From the NCBI GenBank assembly GCA_012519355.1, contig JAAYQJ010000191.1, positions 1-33,059 on the forward strand: a stretch of DNA of 33,059 nt, in the 5' to 3' direction. This DNA is from Tissierellia bacterium (lineage in GTDB: Bacteria > Bacillota > Clostridia > Tissierellales > Tissierellaceae). The notes under the pieces are model-generated. The model worked only from the letters and a program-made list of their open reading frames with translations, did no database searches and was not told the origin of the DNA. Below, one piece after another: positions 1 through 9,439 of this stretch (the first letter of the stretch is position 1; each line of letters opens with the position of its first letter). The translations under genes were made by a program, and so were the position numbers.

Positions 1-682
1 CCACATCCTGTAGGTTAACATTAATAATGGAAATTCCTAAGTCATATAGGTTTACAAGGTCAATTAGGTTTTCTCTAATATCATTTATTATCTTAGTCCT
101 ACCGTCTGTTAAGGCTTCATCTACTGTGGAACTACCTATAACAGTCCTCAAGGATGAAGAGGCCGCATTGTATAAAATAGTCCTAGGATCAGATGTGTTA
201 TATAAAAAGGCTACAGGGTCTACGATTTTCCACTGGACTTCTAAGTCTGCTAGAATAATATTTTCATCTCCCGTTATCATCTTTGATTCGTACTCATTTA
301 CAATAGTCTGGTCTCCAACTTCCTTATAGCCTATTGTAAGGGAAAAAGTCTCCTTAGAAAGCTTATGTACCTTTTGTATTGGATAAGGTAGTTTGAACTT
401 TAAACCAGATTCAATAATTTCATCACTTGGTTTACCAAAGGTAGTAAGGACTGCGAACTCAGTTTGGTCAACTGTATAAAAACTGCTACCCAAAATAATT
501 ACAACAAGGAATATCCCTATTACAAGCCAAAGAATCTTTGGATTGATGTTAATATTACGAGATTTTTTTTCATCCATATAAATTACATTTTCATCTTCCT
601 GCTTTCTTTTCTTTATTCTTCTTATTATTTCTTGGGCTGCTATAATAGCCGCACCTAAAATTATTACTACAAAATACTTCAA
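1..682 (-). CDS. hflK: FtsH protease modulator HflK (SPFH/band 7), partial, runs off left edge
   Basis: Own minus-strand translation (not in ORF track because there is no stop in the window): TTG start at 682 after AAGGGGGG, giving MKYFVVIILGAAIIAAQEIIRR...SFYTVDQTEFAVLTTFGKPSDEIIESGLKFKLPYPIQKVHKLSKETF..., which matches the HflK SPFH pattern. Confidence 0.85.
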   Translation of the reverse strand, partial: MKYFVVIILGAAIIAAQEIIRRIKKRKQEDENVIYMDEKKSRNININPKILWLVIGIFLVVIILGSSFYTVDQTEFAVLTTFGKPSDEIIESGLKFKLPYPIQKVHKLSKETFSLTIGYKEVGDQTIVNEYESKMITGDENIILADLEVQWKIVDPVAFLYNTSDPRTILYNAASSSLRTVIGSSTVDEALTDGRTKIINDIRENLIDLVNLYDLGISIINVNLQDV

Positions 683-739
683 TAAAATTCCCCCCTTAAT
701 TTTTCTCTGCAATTACTTATACCCGGAGTTGCTATATTA

Positions 740-768
740 TTAACAATTTTTAATATATAATATATATT
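740..768 (+). promoter_or_regulatory. putative sigmaA promoter of hemerythrin-like gene
   Basis: TTAACA (740-745) - 17 nt - TATATT (763-768), about 50 nt upstream of the ATG at 821. Confidence 0.45.
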
Positions 769-820
769 TATTTTCCCCTACATGGGGAATATAAAAAATA
801 GTCTAATTATACGAGGTGAT

Positions 821-1378
821 ATGATGAAATCCATAGAAATTATGGTTGAAGAACATGAGAATATTAGGAGGATGCTTAAGGTAATTAGAAAGCTTTGCTA
901 TAAACTGATGACAGAGCCTAATTATGATATATCAGATTTCCCTAAGATCATAGATTTTGTAAGGAACTATGCTGATAAACACCATCATGGTAAAGAAGAA
1001 GATATCTTGTTTGCTACCATGAACAGGGAAATTGAGAAACTAGCAAAGTCAGGTGCCATTACCGGCATGTATATTGAACATGATAATGGGAGACTATACA
1101 TGACTAATCTAGAAAAAGCCCTAGAGGAATACAAAAAGGGCAATGATGAAGCTAGGCTTGATATTATAGCCAATTCCATTTCCTATACAGATTTGTTAGA
1201 TAGGCATATAGAGAAGGAAAATACTGCCATGTATAAGTTCGCAGAAAAAATGCTAAGTGAAAGTGTAAAATCAACAGTAGATGCTGAATGTCAAAGCATA
1301 GAAGACAAGGCTACTGACATAGGACTTCAAGAAAAGTATATAAAATTACTTGAGGAATTGGAAGAGAAATACCTATAA
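821..1378 (+). CDS. hemerythrin-like (HHE) domain protein
   Basis: MMKSIEIMVEEHENIRRML...YADKHHHGKEEDILF...EHDNGR...DRHIEKENTAMYKFAEKML; His/Glu spacing of HHE cation-binding domains; start moved to 821 behind ACGAGGTGAT. Confidence 0.8.
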   Translation: MMKSIEIMVEEHENIRRMLKVIRKLCYKLMTEPNYDISDFPKIIDFVRNYADKHHHGKEEDILFATMNREIEKLAKSGAITGMYIEHDNGRLYMTNLEKALEEYKKGNDEARLDIIANSISYTDLLDRHIEKENTAMYKFAEKMLSESVKSTVDAECQSIEDKATDIGLQEKYIKLLEELEEKYL

Positions 1379-1398
1379 GTAGTGTATAAAGTAATCAT

Positions 1399-1452
1399 AA
1401 GGTGACCTGTGTAATATAAATATATTACTTTGGTCACCTTTATTGTTTTTTG
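1399..1452 (+). terminator. intrinsic terminator of hemerythrin-like gene
   Basis: AAGGTGACC...GGTCACCTT (1399-1407/1432-1440) with inner GTAATAT/ATATTAC, followed by TATTGTTTTTT. Confidence 0.75.
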
Positions 1453-1454
1453 TA

Positions 1455-1483
1455 TTGACATTTGGAAAATTTTGGTGTACTAT
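1455..1483 (+). promoter_or_regulatory. strong sigmaA promoter of M16 protease gene
   Basis: TTGACA (1455-1460) - 17 nt - TACTAT (1478-1483). Confidence 0.65.
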
Positions 1484-1529
1484 CCACTTAGTACTCTGGT
1501 ACAAATATATAAAGCAAAAGGGGGATAAT

Positions 1530-4500
1530 ATGAAAAAACTTAGTTTAAGGACTAAATCAATTTCCTTAGTCCTATTAGTAACATTAATATCAACATTTTT
1601 ATTTTCCAGCGTAAGTTTTAGCATTTCCTATGCTGAAACAAGCGATTTAGAAGTTGGAGAGACATATTTTGGTTTCAAATTAGTGGAAGAGAGGAACTTG
1701 GAAGAATTAAATTCTATAGGCAGGGTATTCTACCATGAAAAAAGTGGAGCTAGATTGTTCCAAATAGAAAATGATGATCAAAACAAGTCCTTTTCTATTA
1801 GCTTTAGAACTCCTGTAGATAACAATAAGGGGATTCCACATATTTTAGAACATGTATTGCTAACTGCAGGTTCAGAAAAATATCCAGTAAAACAACTTTT
1901 CTTTGAAATTTTGAAAGGTTCTCTAACCAAAAATATTAATGGTTTTACTTCACCTGATAAGACCACTTATATATTTTCAAGTATGAATGATAAAGAATTT
2001 GATGATTTAATGGATATTTATTTAAGCCTAGTATTTAACCCTGCATTTTATAAGGATGAAAAATCCTTTAAGGTAGATGGATGGCATTATAAAATTGAAG
2101 ATAAGGATGGACCATTAGAATATAATGGGGTTGTATATAATGAAATGAAGGGATCCTTATCCTCTCCTGATACCTTACTTTATTATTCTATACTGAAAAG
2201 CTTGTATCCTGATACTAACTATGCCTATGAGTTTGGTGGAAATCCATCAGAGATACCCGATTTAACCTTTGAAGAATTAAAGAATTTCTATGATAAATAC
2301 TACCATCCTTCAAATTCCTATATATACCTATATGGTGATATGGATATATTGGAAAAATTAGACTTTATAGATGAAAATTATTTAAGCAAGTTTGATGGAA
2401 TAGATGTTGATTCTAAGCTAATATCTCAAGAAGCCTTCAAAAAAAGAAGAGATGTTACAGTAGAATATCCTATTGGTATGGAGGAGTCTGAAGAAGGTAA
2501 GTCATCGGTAAGTTTAAACTTTGCTGTTGATGGTGAAAACAGGATAGACACTTGGACATCTTTTAATGTCCTAACTTATATGCTATTTAATAATCCTGCT
2601 TCTCCTGTAGTTCAAAAACTAAACAGTGAAGGCTTCTATAATATTAGTGGTGGCTTTTCACCTACATTTTTACAACCCTTCCTATCTATAACTGCTAGAA
2701 ATATTAATCCGGATATGAAGGAAAAATTCGTAGACATCGTACTGTCTTCCTTGGAAGATATTGTTGAAAATGGAATAGATAAAAACCTTATTAAATCAAC
2801 ATTAAACAGTGTGGAACTGGAACTAAGGCAACAATATGCCAGAGATATAAACACAGGCATTATGTATGGGGAATTAGTCATGTTAAATTGGCTATATGAT
2901 AAGGATCCCTTTGCAGGCTTAAGCATTGGAGAAAGCTTTTCAAAGTTGAATATAGCCATTGATGAACCCTACTTTGAAGAGTTAATTAAAGAATATATCT
3001 TAGATAATGATCATAGTTCCCTAGTCCTTCTTAAGCCAAGAAAAGGCTTGATGGAGGAAAGACTTGCTGCGGAAGCAGAAAAACTAGAAGAAATTAAAAA
3101 ATCTTTAACAGATGAAGAATTAGAAAAACTTATAAAGGATTATATTGAATTTACAGTATGGAATAATAGCCCTAACTCTGAAGAAGCATTGAGCACAATA
3201 CCCACCCTGTCCTTAGAGGATTTAAGGCCAAATATAGAAGAAATACCTACTATAGTAAGAAATTATTATGGAATTAAGGTTTTACACCATCCTCTGTTTA
3301 CCAATGGTGTTGGTAAAATAAACCTATATTTTGATGCTTCTACTGTAAGACAGGAACAAATTCCTTATATAAATTTATTAGCTATGGTATTAGGAAATTT
3401 AAGCACTAAGAATTATCACTATACTGAGCTTCCTATTGAAAAAGCTATGTACACCGGTGGAATTTATTATAATACAAGGGTGTTTAATAAGCCCGGTTCA
3501 AATGATGAATATTATCCTAAGCTAGTTGTTTCATCTATGGCTACGGAAGATAATATTTCTAATATGCTTAAATTAATTGGCGAGGAGATAAAGAATACTA
3601 AATTTGATGATAAGGAAAGGTTGAGACAACTTATTTCAGTCATAAAGGGTAATCTTGAAGCTGAATTAATCGGTGGTCCTATAAATATGGGGGCAATTAG
3701 GAATATCTCATATTTCTCACCATCAGAAAAATATCTTGATACTTTAACAGGTTTTTCATATTATGATTTCATTGCAGACTTAGATAAAAATTTTGATGAC
3801 AAATATGAAAATATTGTAAAGAACCTAGACTATGTGAAAAAGGCCATATTTAATAGGAAAAATCTAGTAATAAGCATTACTGGAGAAAATGAGACTTATA
3901 AAGCCTTTGAGAAAAATTTCTTTAGCCTAACTAATTCTATTGGAAGTATGGTACTTCCTAGTCAAAAATACAAGTTTGATTTTGATGTTAAAAATGAAGC
4001 CTTTGCTGCCCCAATGGATATCCTATATAATTTTGCAGCCTTTGATTTAACAGAACTTGGCTATGAATATACTGGTAAAATGGAAGTTTTAAACAACCTC
4101 TTACAGTTGGATTACTTGTTTAATGAGCTCCGTATTAAGGGTGGGGCCTATGGAGCCATATCTGCCATACTAAATGAAAATAGCTTTATCCTAATTAGCT
4201 ATATGGACCCTAACTTAAGGGAGACCTATGATGTTTATAAGGGTCTTGTTGACTATCTCAAGAACTTTAACTTAAGTGAAGAAGACTTCGAAAAATACAT
4301 CATATCTTCCCTGGCCCAATACTATATGCCTGTATCTAATATGGCAAAGGGAGATTTAGGAGATAGCTATTATTTCTATGGAACTAAGATGGATGACCTA
4401 AACAGGGTATTAGATGAAATATTAAATACTAGACCAGAGGATATAAGGGATTTTGCTAAGATCTTCCAGAAGGGGTTAAAAGATAAGTATATCTTGTCTA

Positions 4501-4568
4501 TAGGAAATGAAAAGATAATATTAGACAATGGAGATGTCTTCAATAAGATAAATAATTTAATTAAGTAA
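1530..4568 (+). CDS. exported M16C (presequence-protease-like, insulinase family) metalloprotease
   Basis: HXXEH zinc motif in GIPHILEHVLLTAGS and distal NGVVYNEMKGSLSSPD; N-terminal signal peptide MKKLSLRTKSISLVLLVTLISTFLFSSVSFSISYAE; start 1530 behind AAAAGGGGG. Confidence 0.85.
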   Translation: MKKLSLRTKSISLVLLVTLISTFLFSSVSFSISYAETSDLEVGETYFGFKLVEERNLEELNSIGRVFYHEKSGARLFQIENDDQNKSFSISFRTPVDNNKGIPHILEHVLLTAGSEKYPVKQLFFEILKGSLTKNINGFTSPDKTTYIFSSMNDKEFDDLMDIYLSLVFNPAFYKDEKSFKVDGWHYKIEDKDGPLEYNGVVYNEMKGSLSSPDTLLYYSILKSLYPDTNYAYEFGGNPSEIPDLTFEELKNFYDKYYHPSNSYIYLYGDMDILEKLDFIDENYLSKFDGIDVDSKLISQEAFKKRRDVTVEYPIGMEESEEGKSSVSLNFAVDGENRIDTWTSFNVLTYMLFNNPASPVVQKLNSEGFYNISGGFSPTFLQPFLSITARNINPDMKEKFVDIVLSSLEDIVENGIDKNLIKSTLNSVELELRQQYARDINTGIMYGELVMLNWLYDKDPFAGLSIGESFSKLNIAIDEPYFEELIKEYILDNDHSSLVLLKPRKGLMEERLAAEAEKLEEIKKSLTDEELEKLIKDYIEFTVWNNSPNSEEALSTIPTLSLEDLRPNIEEIPTIVRNYYGIKVLHHPLFTNGVGKINLYFDASTVRQEQIPYINLLAMVLGNLSTKNYHYTELPIEKAMYTGGIYYNTRVFNKPGSNDEYYPKLVVSSMATEDNISNMLKLIGEEIKNTKFDDKERLRQLISVIKGNLEAELIGGPINMGAIRNISYFSPSEKYLDTLTGFSYYDFIADLDKNFDDKYENIVKNLDYVKKAIFNRKNLVISITGENETYKAFEKNFFSLTNSIGSMVLPSQKYKFDFDVKNEAFAAPMDILYNFAAFDLTELGYEYTGKMEVLNNLLQLDYLFNELRIKGGAYGAISAILNENSFILISYMDPNLRETYDVYKGLVDYLKNFNLSEEDFEKYIISSLAQYYMPVSNMAKGDLGDSYYFYGTKMDDLNRVLDEILNTRPEDIRDFAKIFQKGLKDKYILSIGNEKIILDNGDVFNKINNLIK

Positions 4569-4572
4569 ATAA

Positions 4573-4605
4573 AGGGTCTGTTTCATAATATGAAACAGAC
4601 CCTTA
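4573..4605. terminator. bidirectional terminator between convergent genes
   Basis: AAGGGTCTGTTTCATaatATGAAACAGACCCTT. Confidence 0.75.
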
Positions 4606-5283
4606 TTGTATCTCCTCTAAGGCTTCTATATCCAGTATAATAATTCTCCTATGGCCTACTAACTTAATAATTCCCATATCTTGAAATGCAGTTAGCTTCC
4701 TGCTTAAGGTCTCTTGGCTCATGCCTAGGTGGGAGGCTAAATCCCTTTTACTCATCTTCAGTACTATTTCATTTTTCCCCTCTGCCATATTGATTAAGGC
4801 CTGGGCAATTCTTTTTTCTACACTATGAAGACTGATATTTTCTATTAGGCTTTCTGATTTTTCCAGCCTTTTGCTTAATTCCTCAATAACTTTAAGGGCT
4901 ATGGTAGGATACCTTTTCATTAGGTCCTTAAGTTTATTCCCATCTATAACACATACTATGGTCCTAGTCAAGGCTTCACCGTTATCAGTTAGGGGCAGGG
5001 GGCTGAAAAGAGATAATTCTCCCATAAATTCTCCTGGTCCCAATACCCTAATTACCTGTTCCTTACCAGAATCTGTAATCCTGGTAATCTTTACCTTGCC
5101 AGAATGAATTACATAGAGCTTCTCCCCCTTGTCTCCAGCCATATATATCATTTCGCCCTTTTCAAATACCCTTTCCCTAGTTATCCTGGCTACTTCAATC
5201 ATCTCATCATAAGTTAAATTGCTGAATATGGGGACTATTTCTATACAAGATTTTCCTTCTCTACTAAAACAATTGCAATCCAT
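4603..5283 (-). CDS. Crp/Fnr family regulator with FNR-like cysteine set
   Basis: cNMP-fold plus HTH_Crp; recognition helix GMSQETLSRKL; cysteines C3, C5, C13 and C111. Confidence 0.85.
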   Translation of the reverse strand: MDCNCFSREGKSCIEIVPIFSNLTYDEMIEVARITRERVFEKGEMIYMAGDKGEKLYVIHSGKVKITRITDSGKEQVIRVLGPGEFMGELSLFSPLPLTDNGEALTRTIVCVIDGNKLKDLMKRYPTIALKVIEELSKRLEKSESLIENISLHSVEKRIAQALINMAEGKNEIVLKMSKRDLASHLGMSQETLSRKLTAFQDMGIIKLVGHRRIIILDIEALEEIQ

Positions 5284-5302
5284 TTTACCACTTCCTTAGG
5301 CC

Positions 5303-7552
5303 TTATATACCCTTAACTAGAATCATTTCATCAATTTCTTCCTTTGTAACTGGTCTGCTAAAGTGAAAACCTTGGGCGATGTCGCAATTCATCTCCTTTA
5401 GTATGGTCAATTGCTCATAGTTTTCAACACCTTCTGCAATCACCCTTAAGCCTAATTGCTTTGCCAATATTATTATGGTATTGGAAATCAGCTTATTTTT
5501 GTCATTTTTCTCAATATCCCAAATAAAGGACCTATCTATTTTAAGCTCGTTCACACTCATTTCATTTAGGTAGCTTAGGCTTGAATAGCCTGTGCCAAAA
5601 TCGTCTATGGCAACTGCAATACCTAGGCTCCTTAATTCATTCAAGACTTCTATTGTACGTTTAATATCTGATATAGCTATGGTTTCAGTGATTTCCAAAG
5701 TTAGGTTATTTGGGTTTAAGCCAGATTCATTAATGGCTTCCATTACCTTATTTACAAAATTATCCTGTTGGAATTGCTTAGATGAAATATTTACTGATAC
5801 TATCATATCATTACCATCATCCTGCCATTTCTTCCCATCAATACAGGCTTTCTTTAATATCCATTCTCCCATTTGAATAATAAAGCCACTTTCCTCTGCC
5901 AAGTAAATAAATTCATCTGGGTATAATAAGCCCCTTTCTGGATGGTTCCACCTAACTAGGGCTTCTACCCCTCTTATTTCACCAGTGGATATATCTACTT
6001 GGGGTTGATAATGTAATACTAACTCATCATACTCCACTGCATACCTAAGCTGGTCGAGAAGCATCATTCTCTCTAAACCTTCAGATTTAATTTCCTCACC
6101 ATAGATATAGTAAGTATTTCCACCTAAGCCCTTGGATTTATATAGGGCAAGGTCTGCGTTTTTTATTAAGGTACCAGCATCCACTCCACCATCTGGGAAA
6201 GTAACTATTCCTATACTTGTAGTTAAGTATAAGGTATAGTCTTTTACTATATAGGGAGATTTAAAATCTGCCAGAATCCTTTCTGCTAGATCAGTTACTT
6301 CATCTATATTTTTATAGTTATTCATCAGTATATAGAATTCATCTCCACCTGCCCTAGCCACTATGTCTCCTTTTTCTACTTGTTTTCTAAGGCGGTTTCC
6401 TAATAATTTCAATATATAATCTCCCACACTATGGCCTAAAGTATCATTTATATGTTTAAACCTATCTATATCTAAAAATAGGATAGCAAAATTAGCTACT
6501 ACTTCATCTGGATTTTCAAATTTATTATTTACCTCCTCAACAAAGTAAACCCTATTTGGTAGGGAGGTAATTGAGTCAAAATAGGCTAAGTTGTAAATTT
6601 CCTTCTGTTGTTTTATTAAGCTCTTATTTGCCATTTCTAGTTCTTGTGTTCTTCTTGATACTTCTCTTTGTAGCCTCTTATTGTACATATATAGAAAAAC
6701 AAAAATCATAAATAAGATTATTATTCCAAATATTAATTTATCCTTGTAGAGATCTAAGATCAATCTTAGGTTACTTATATTTTGTCCAAACCATTTTTTA
6801 TATATGGCCTCATAGGTATTATTGTCCCTTATTAACTGAAGACCTTCCTCTAGGATATATAGTAATTCTTCATTATCCATGGAAACAACAGGCCCATATT
6901 TAGCAGAAGAAATAGGGTCCCCAACAATTTTAATCTCATCTGTCAACTTATTTCTCTGTAAATGGTACATGCCAACTAGTTTATTACCAAGTACTGCATC
7001 TACTTCTCCATTAGCTAAGGCAATTAGGGCCTCTTCATGGTCAATTTTAGGAAAACGTTTTACATTAGGTATTCTCAAGAGGACAGACTCATTATAGTCC
7101 CCTCTTTGGTAGGCAACCCTAAAGCCTGGCAATTCTTCAGTACTGCTCACATGAACAGTATCCTTATGTACAAAAATAACTTGTTCATTTAACAGGGTAT
7201 GACTAGTAAACCTATACCTTTCTAATCTGGAGTCATTTTGAGCCATGCCGATAATTCCATCAACTTCACCAGTATCTAAGGACCATAGAGCATTATCCCA
7301 ACTCATAGGTATAATCTGCACATCTATATTCATGGCCTCTGCTATGGCATTCATAATATCTACATTGAATCCAACAAATCTCCCATTTTTATCCACAAAC
7401 TCATAGGGTGGATGATTGTAATCCCCTGCAAACCTATAAACCCTCTTATTATCTTCCATGATATTTTCCCCATGGGCAAAAAAACCATGACTTAAAATCA
7501 GGATTATACTCATAAGGATTAATATTCTTCTATAGGTCTTCATAAAATTCAT
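5303..7552 (-). CDS. SBP_bac_3 sensor - TM - GGDEF - EAL bifunctional c-di-GMP protein
   Basis: Signal/SBP3 domain (YRFAGDYNHPPYEFVDKNGRFVGFNVDIMNAIAEAM), TM, intact GGDEF (ARAGGDEFYIL), intact EAL (VEALVRWNHP, DDFGTGYSSLSYL). Start may be the ATG at 7543, because AGGGGG abuts the first ATG. Confidence 0.9.
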   Translation of the reverse strand: MNFMKTYRRILILMSIILILSHGFFAHGENIMEDNKRVYRFAGDYNHPPYEFVDKNGRFVGFNVDIMNAIAEAMNIDVQIIPMSWDNALWSLDTGEVDGIIGMAQNDSRLERYRFTSHTLLNEQVIFVHKDTVHVSSTEELPGFRVAYQRGDYNESVLLRIPNVKRFPKIDHEEALIALANGEVDAVLGNKLVGMYHLQRNKLTDEIKIVGDPISSAKYGPVVSMDNEELLYILEEGLQLIRDNNTYEAIYKKWFGQNISNLRLILDLYKDKLIFGIIILFMIFVFLYMYNKRLQREVSRRTQELEMANKSLIKQQKEIYNLAYFDSITSLPNRVYFVEEVNNKFENPDEVVANFAILFLDIDRFKHINDTLGHSVGDYILKLLGNRLRKQVEKGDIVARAGGDEFYILMNNYKNIDEVTDLAERILADFKSPYIVKDYTLYLTTSIGIVTFPDGGVDAGTLIKNADLALYKSKGLGGNTYYIYGEEIKSEGLERMMLLDQLRYAVEYDELVLHYQPQVDISTGEIRGVEALVRWNHPERGLLYPDEFIYLAEESGFIIQMGEWILKKACIDGKKWQDDGNDMIVSVNISSKQFQQDNFVNKVMEAINESGLNPNNLTLEITETIAISDIKRTIEVLNELRSLGIAVAIDDFGTGYSSLSYLNEMSVNELKIDRSFIWDIEKNDKNKLISNTIIILAKQLGLRVIAEGVENYEQLTILKEMNCDIAQGFHFSRPVTKEEIDEMILVKGI

Positions 7553-7590
7553 CCCCCTAATGAATTATAGCTTTTATAAGAGCTATAAAA

Positions 7591-8616
7591 TTAAGAGCCA
7601 AGATAATTCTTAATATAATCTATAAACTCATCGATATCTTCTTTCCTAGTATCAAAAGATGTGACTAATCTAACTAGGCCTACTTCTTCATCAATTACAT
7701 AAAAACCAAACCTCTTCCTCAAGGCTTGGATTAAATCCTTGCCCATATGTGCAAATATAATATTAGTATCTAAGTTATCTCCTATCCTAATCTTTGAGAA
7801 TTGAGATAAGTTATTTCTCAAGTACTGGCCCATATTATTGGAATTTAAAGCATTTTCCTTCCAAAGGTCATCAGTTAAATATGCTATAAACTGAACAGAT
7901 ACAAATCTCATCTTTGATATAAGCTGCATTCCTTGCTTCCTATGAAATTTAAGGGATTTACTTATTTCCTCATTAAATGAAACTATGGCTTCTCCAAGCA
8001 TCATCCCATTTTTAGTGCCTCCAAAGGATAATATATCTACTCCTGTATCAGTTATCATTTCCTTGAAGCTAGTATTTAAAGCTACCACCGCATTGGCAAT
8101 CCTAGCCCCATCTACATGAAGGTACATATTGTTTTCATGGGCAAATTTTGCCAAGTTTCTAATCTCTTCTATTGAATAAAGGGTACCCATTTCCGTTGTT
8201 TGAGATATGGATATAATCTTAGCCTGTGTTTGATGCTCATCCCCTAAGGAATGTAAATACTTCTTAACCCCTTCTATGTCAATCTTCCCATTTTCATTAG
8301 GTATTTGGAGTATCTTCGCACCACTAAATCTTTCTAAGGCCCCACACTCGTCTACATTTATGTGGGCAGTGTCTGCACATACTACCCCTTCGTAAGGTCT
8401 TAATATACCACTAAGGCCAATTACATTTGCAGCTGTACCAGTGGTTACAAAGTATACATCTACATCTTTCCCCATTATTTCACATATTTTTTCTATAGCC
8501 ATCTTGGTAGTCTTATCATTTCCATAGGCATATTCATGTCCCTTGTTCACATTGACAATGGCTTCCATTATTTTAGGATGTACTCCAGAATTATTGTCAC
8601 TCATAAACATTTTCAT
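7591..8616 (-). CDS. ltaE: low-specificity L-threonine aldolase (beta-eliminating lyase family)
   Basis: MFMSDNNSGVHPKIMEAI...YAYGNDKTT...VDGARIANA...SFGGTKNGMMLGEA (PLP lysine). Confidence 0.85.
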   Translation of the reverse strand: MKMFMSDNNSGVHPKIMEAIVNVNKGHEYAYGNDKTTKMAIEKICEIMGKDVDVYFVTTGTAANVIGLSGILRPYEGVVCADTAHINVDECGALERFSGAKILQIPNENGKIDIEGVKKYLHSLGDEHQTQAKIISISQTTEMGTLYSIEEIRNLAKFAHENNMYLHVDGARIANAVVALNTSFKEMITDTGVDILSFGGTKNGMMLGEAIVSFNEEISKSLKFHRKQGMQLISKMRFVSVQFIAYLTDDLWKENALNSNNMGQYLRNNLSQFSKIRIGDNLDTNIIFAHMGKDLIQALRKRFGFYVIDEEVGLVRLVTSFDTRKEDIDEFIDYIKNYLGS

Positions 8617-8633
8617 ATTAAGACCTCCATAAT

Positions 8634-8667
8634 ATATGTGTTCTTCTGATTATAGAATAACACATAT
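8634..8667. promoter_or_regulatory. inverted repeat spanning putative ltaE promoter
   Basis: ATATGTGTT (8634-8642)/AACACATAT (8659-8667); minus-strand TATAAT (8649-8654) lies in the spacer. Confidence 0.35.
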
Positions 8668-8687
8668 TAAGACATTGTTAAATAGGC

Positions 8688-8734
8688 ATATTGTCATATT
8701 ATAAAGAATATTGTCATATTATAAAGAATATTGT
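8688..8734. repeat. 20-bp tandem repeat, about 2.3 copies
   Basis: (ATATTGTCATATTATAAAGA)x2 followed by ATATTGT. Confidence 0.9.
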
Positions 8735-8739
8735 ATACT
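8711..8739 (+). promoter_or_regulatory. putative sigmaA promoter of plsY-like gene, inside tandem repeat
   Basis: TTGTCA (8711-8716) - 17 nt - TATACT (8734-8739). An extended -10 TGGTATAAT at 8764-8772 is an alternative. Confidence 0.45.
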
Positions 8740-8800
8740 AAAGTACTATTCTAATTATATCTGTGGTATAATTTAATAATAAATTTTGTGGGGGAATGAA

Positions 8801-9439
8801 ATGATGAAGTCATATTTAATAGTTATTATAATAGGATATTTGTTTGGATGCCTTCAATGGTCATACTTTTTAAGTAAAGGAATATTTAAAAAAGACATTA
8901 GAACCCTAGGAGGAGGCAATGCTGGTGCTTCTAATACTGTTGTCTCCTTGGGTTGGAAATGGGGAGTATTAGTTGCAATTTTAGATATATTAAAAGCCAT
9001 TGCCTCTATATTATTAGTAAGTTATCTAATTAAGCTATCTATAATAGAAGGAAATATCCTTCACCTATATTTAAATGGCCTCTTTGTAATCCTTGGCCAT
9101 GACTACCCCTTTTTCATGGGCTTCAAAGGAGGTAAAGGCACCGCCTCTCTTATAGGTATGATAGTTGCTATAGATTACAGACTGGGTGCCCTAGGTTTTT
9201 TAGTTATATTAATAGTTACAGTATTAACTGATTATATAGCTTTAGGTACTTTATCCCTGGTAACATTTTTCATCCTAGGAACAATTTACCTTGACTTTGG
9301 TCTATTCCCTACAATAATCACCATATTTATTGCACTATTGAGCCTTTATCATCATATACCCAATATAAAGGCTATTAAAAACAAGGAAGAAAGAGGACTT
9401 AGGGAGGCCCTAAGAAAGAAAGCACAACCTAAAGCTTAA
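8801..9439 (+). CDS. PlsY/YgiH-family glycerol-3-phosphate acyltransferase (divergent)
   Basis: MKSYLIVIIIGYLFGCLQWSYFLSKGIFKKDIRTLGGGNAGASNTVVSLGWKWG...GHDYPFFMGFKGGKGTAS; ATG 8801 behind GGGGG. Confidence 0.75.
   Translation: MMKSYLIVIIIGYLFGCLQWSYFLSKGIFKKDIRTLGGGNAGASNTVVSLGWKWGVLVAILDILKAIASILLVSYLIKLSIIEGNILHLYLNGLFVILGHDYPFFMGFKGGKGTASLIGMIVAIDYRLGALGFLVILIVTVLTDYIALGTLSLVTFFILGTIYLDFGLFPTIITIFIALLSLYHHIPNIKAIKNKEERGLREALRKKAQPKA

Noticed and set aside
27-658. Two plus-strand ORFs (27-329, 464-658)
   Set aside because: Antisense to the hflK reading frame, which gives a clear SPFH protein on the minus strand.
1373-1624. 83-aa minus-strand ORF
   Set aside because: Overlaps a terminator, a promoter and the M16 signal peptide; no family resemblance.
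5592-7097. Plus-strand ORFs antisense to the GGDEF-EAL gene
   Set aside because: Shadow ORFs of a clear coding gene.
7565-7588. TTATAGCT/AGCTATAA inverted repeat upstream of the GGDEF-EAL gene
   Set aside because: Considered as terminator or c-di-GMP riboswitch; too short, no U-tract and no GEMM-like features.
8688-8734. Tandem repeat considered as CRISPR fragment
   Set aside because: Contiguous repeats without spacers; no cas genes.
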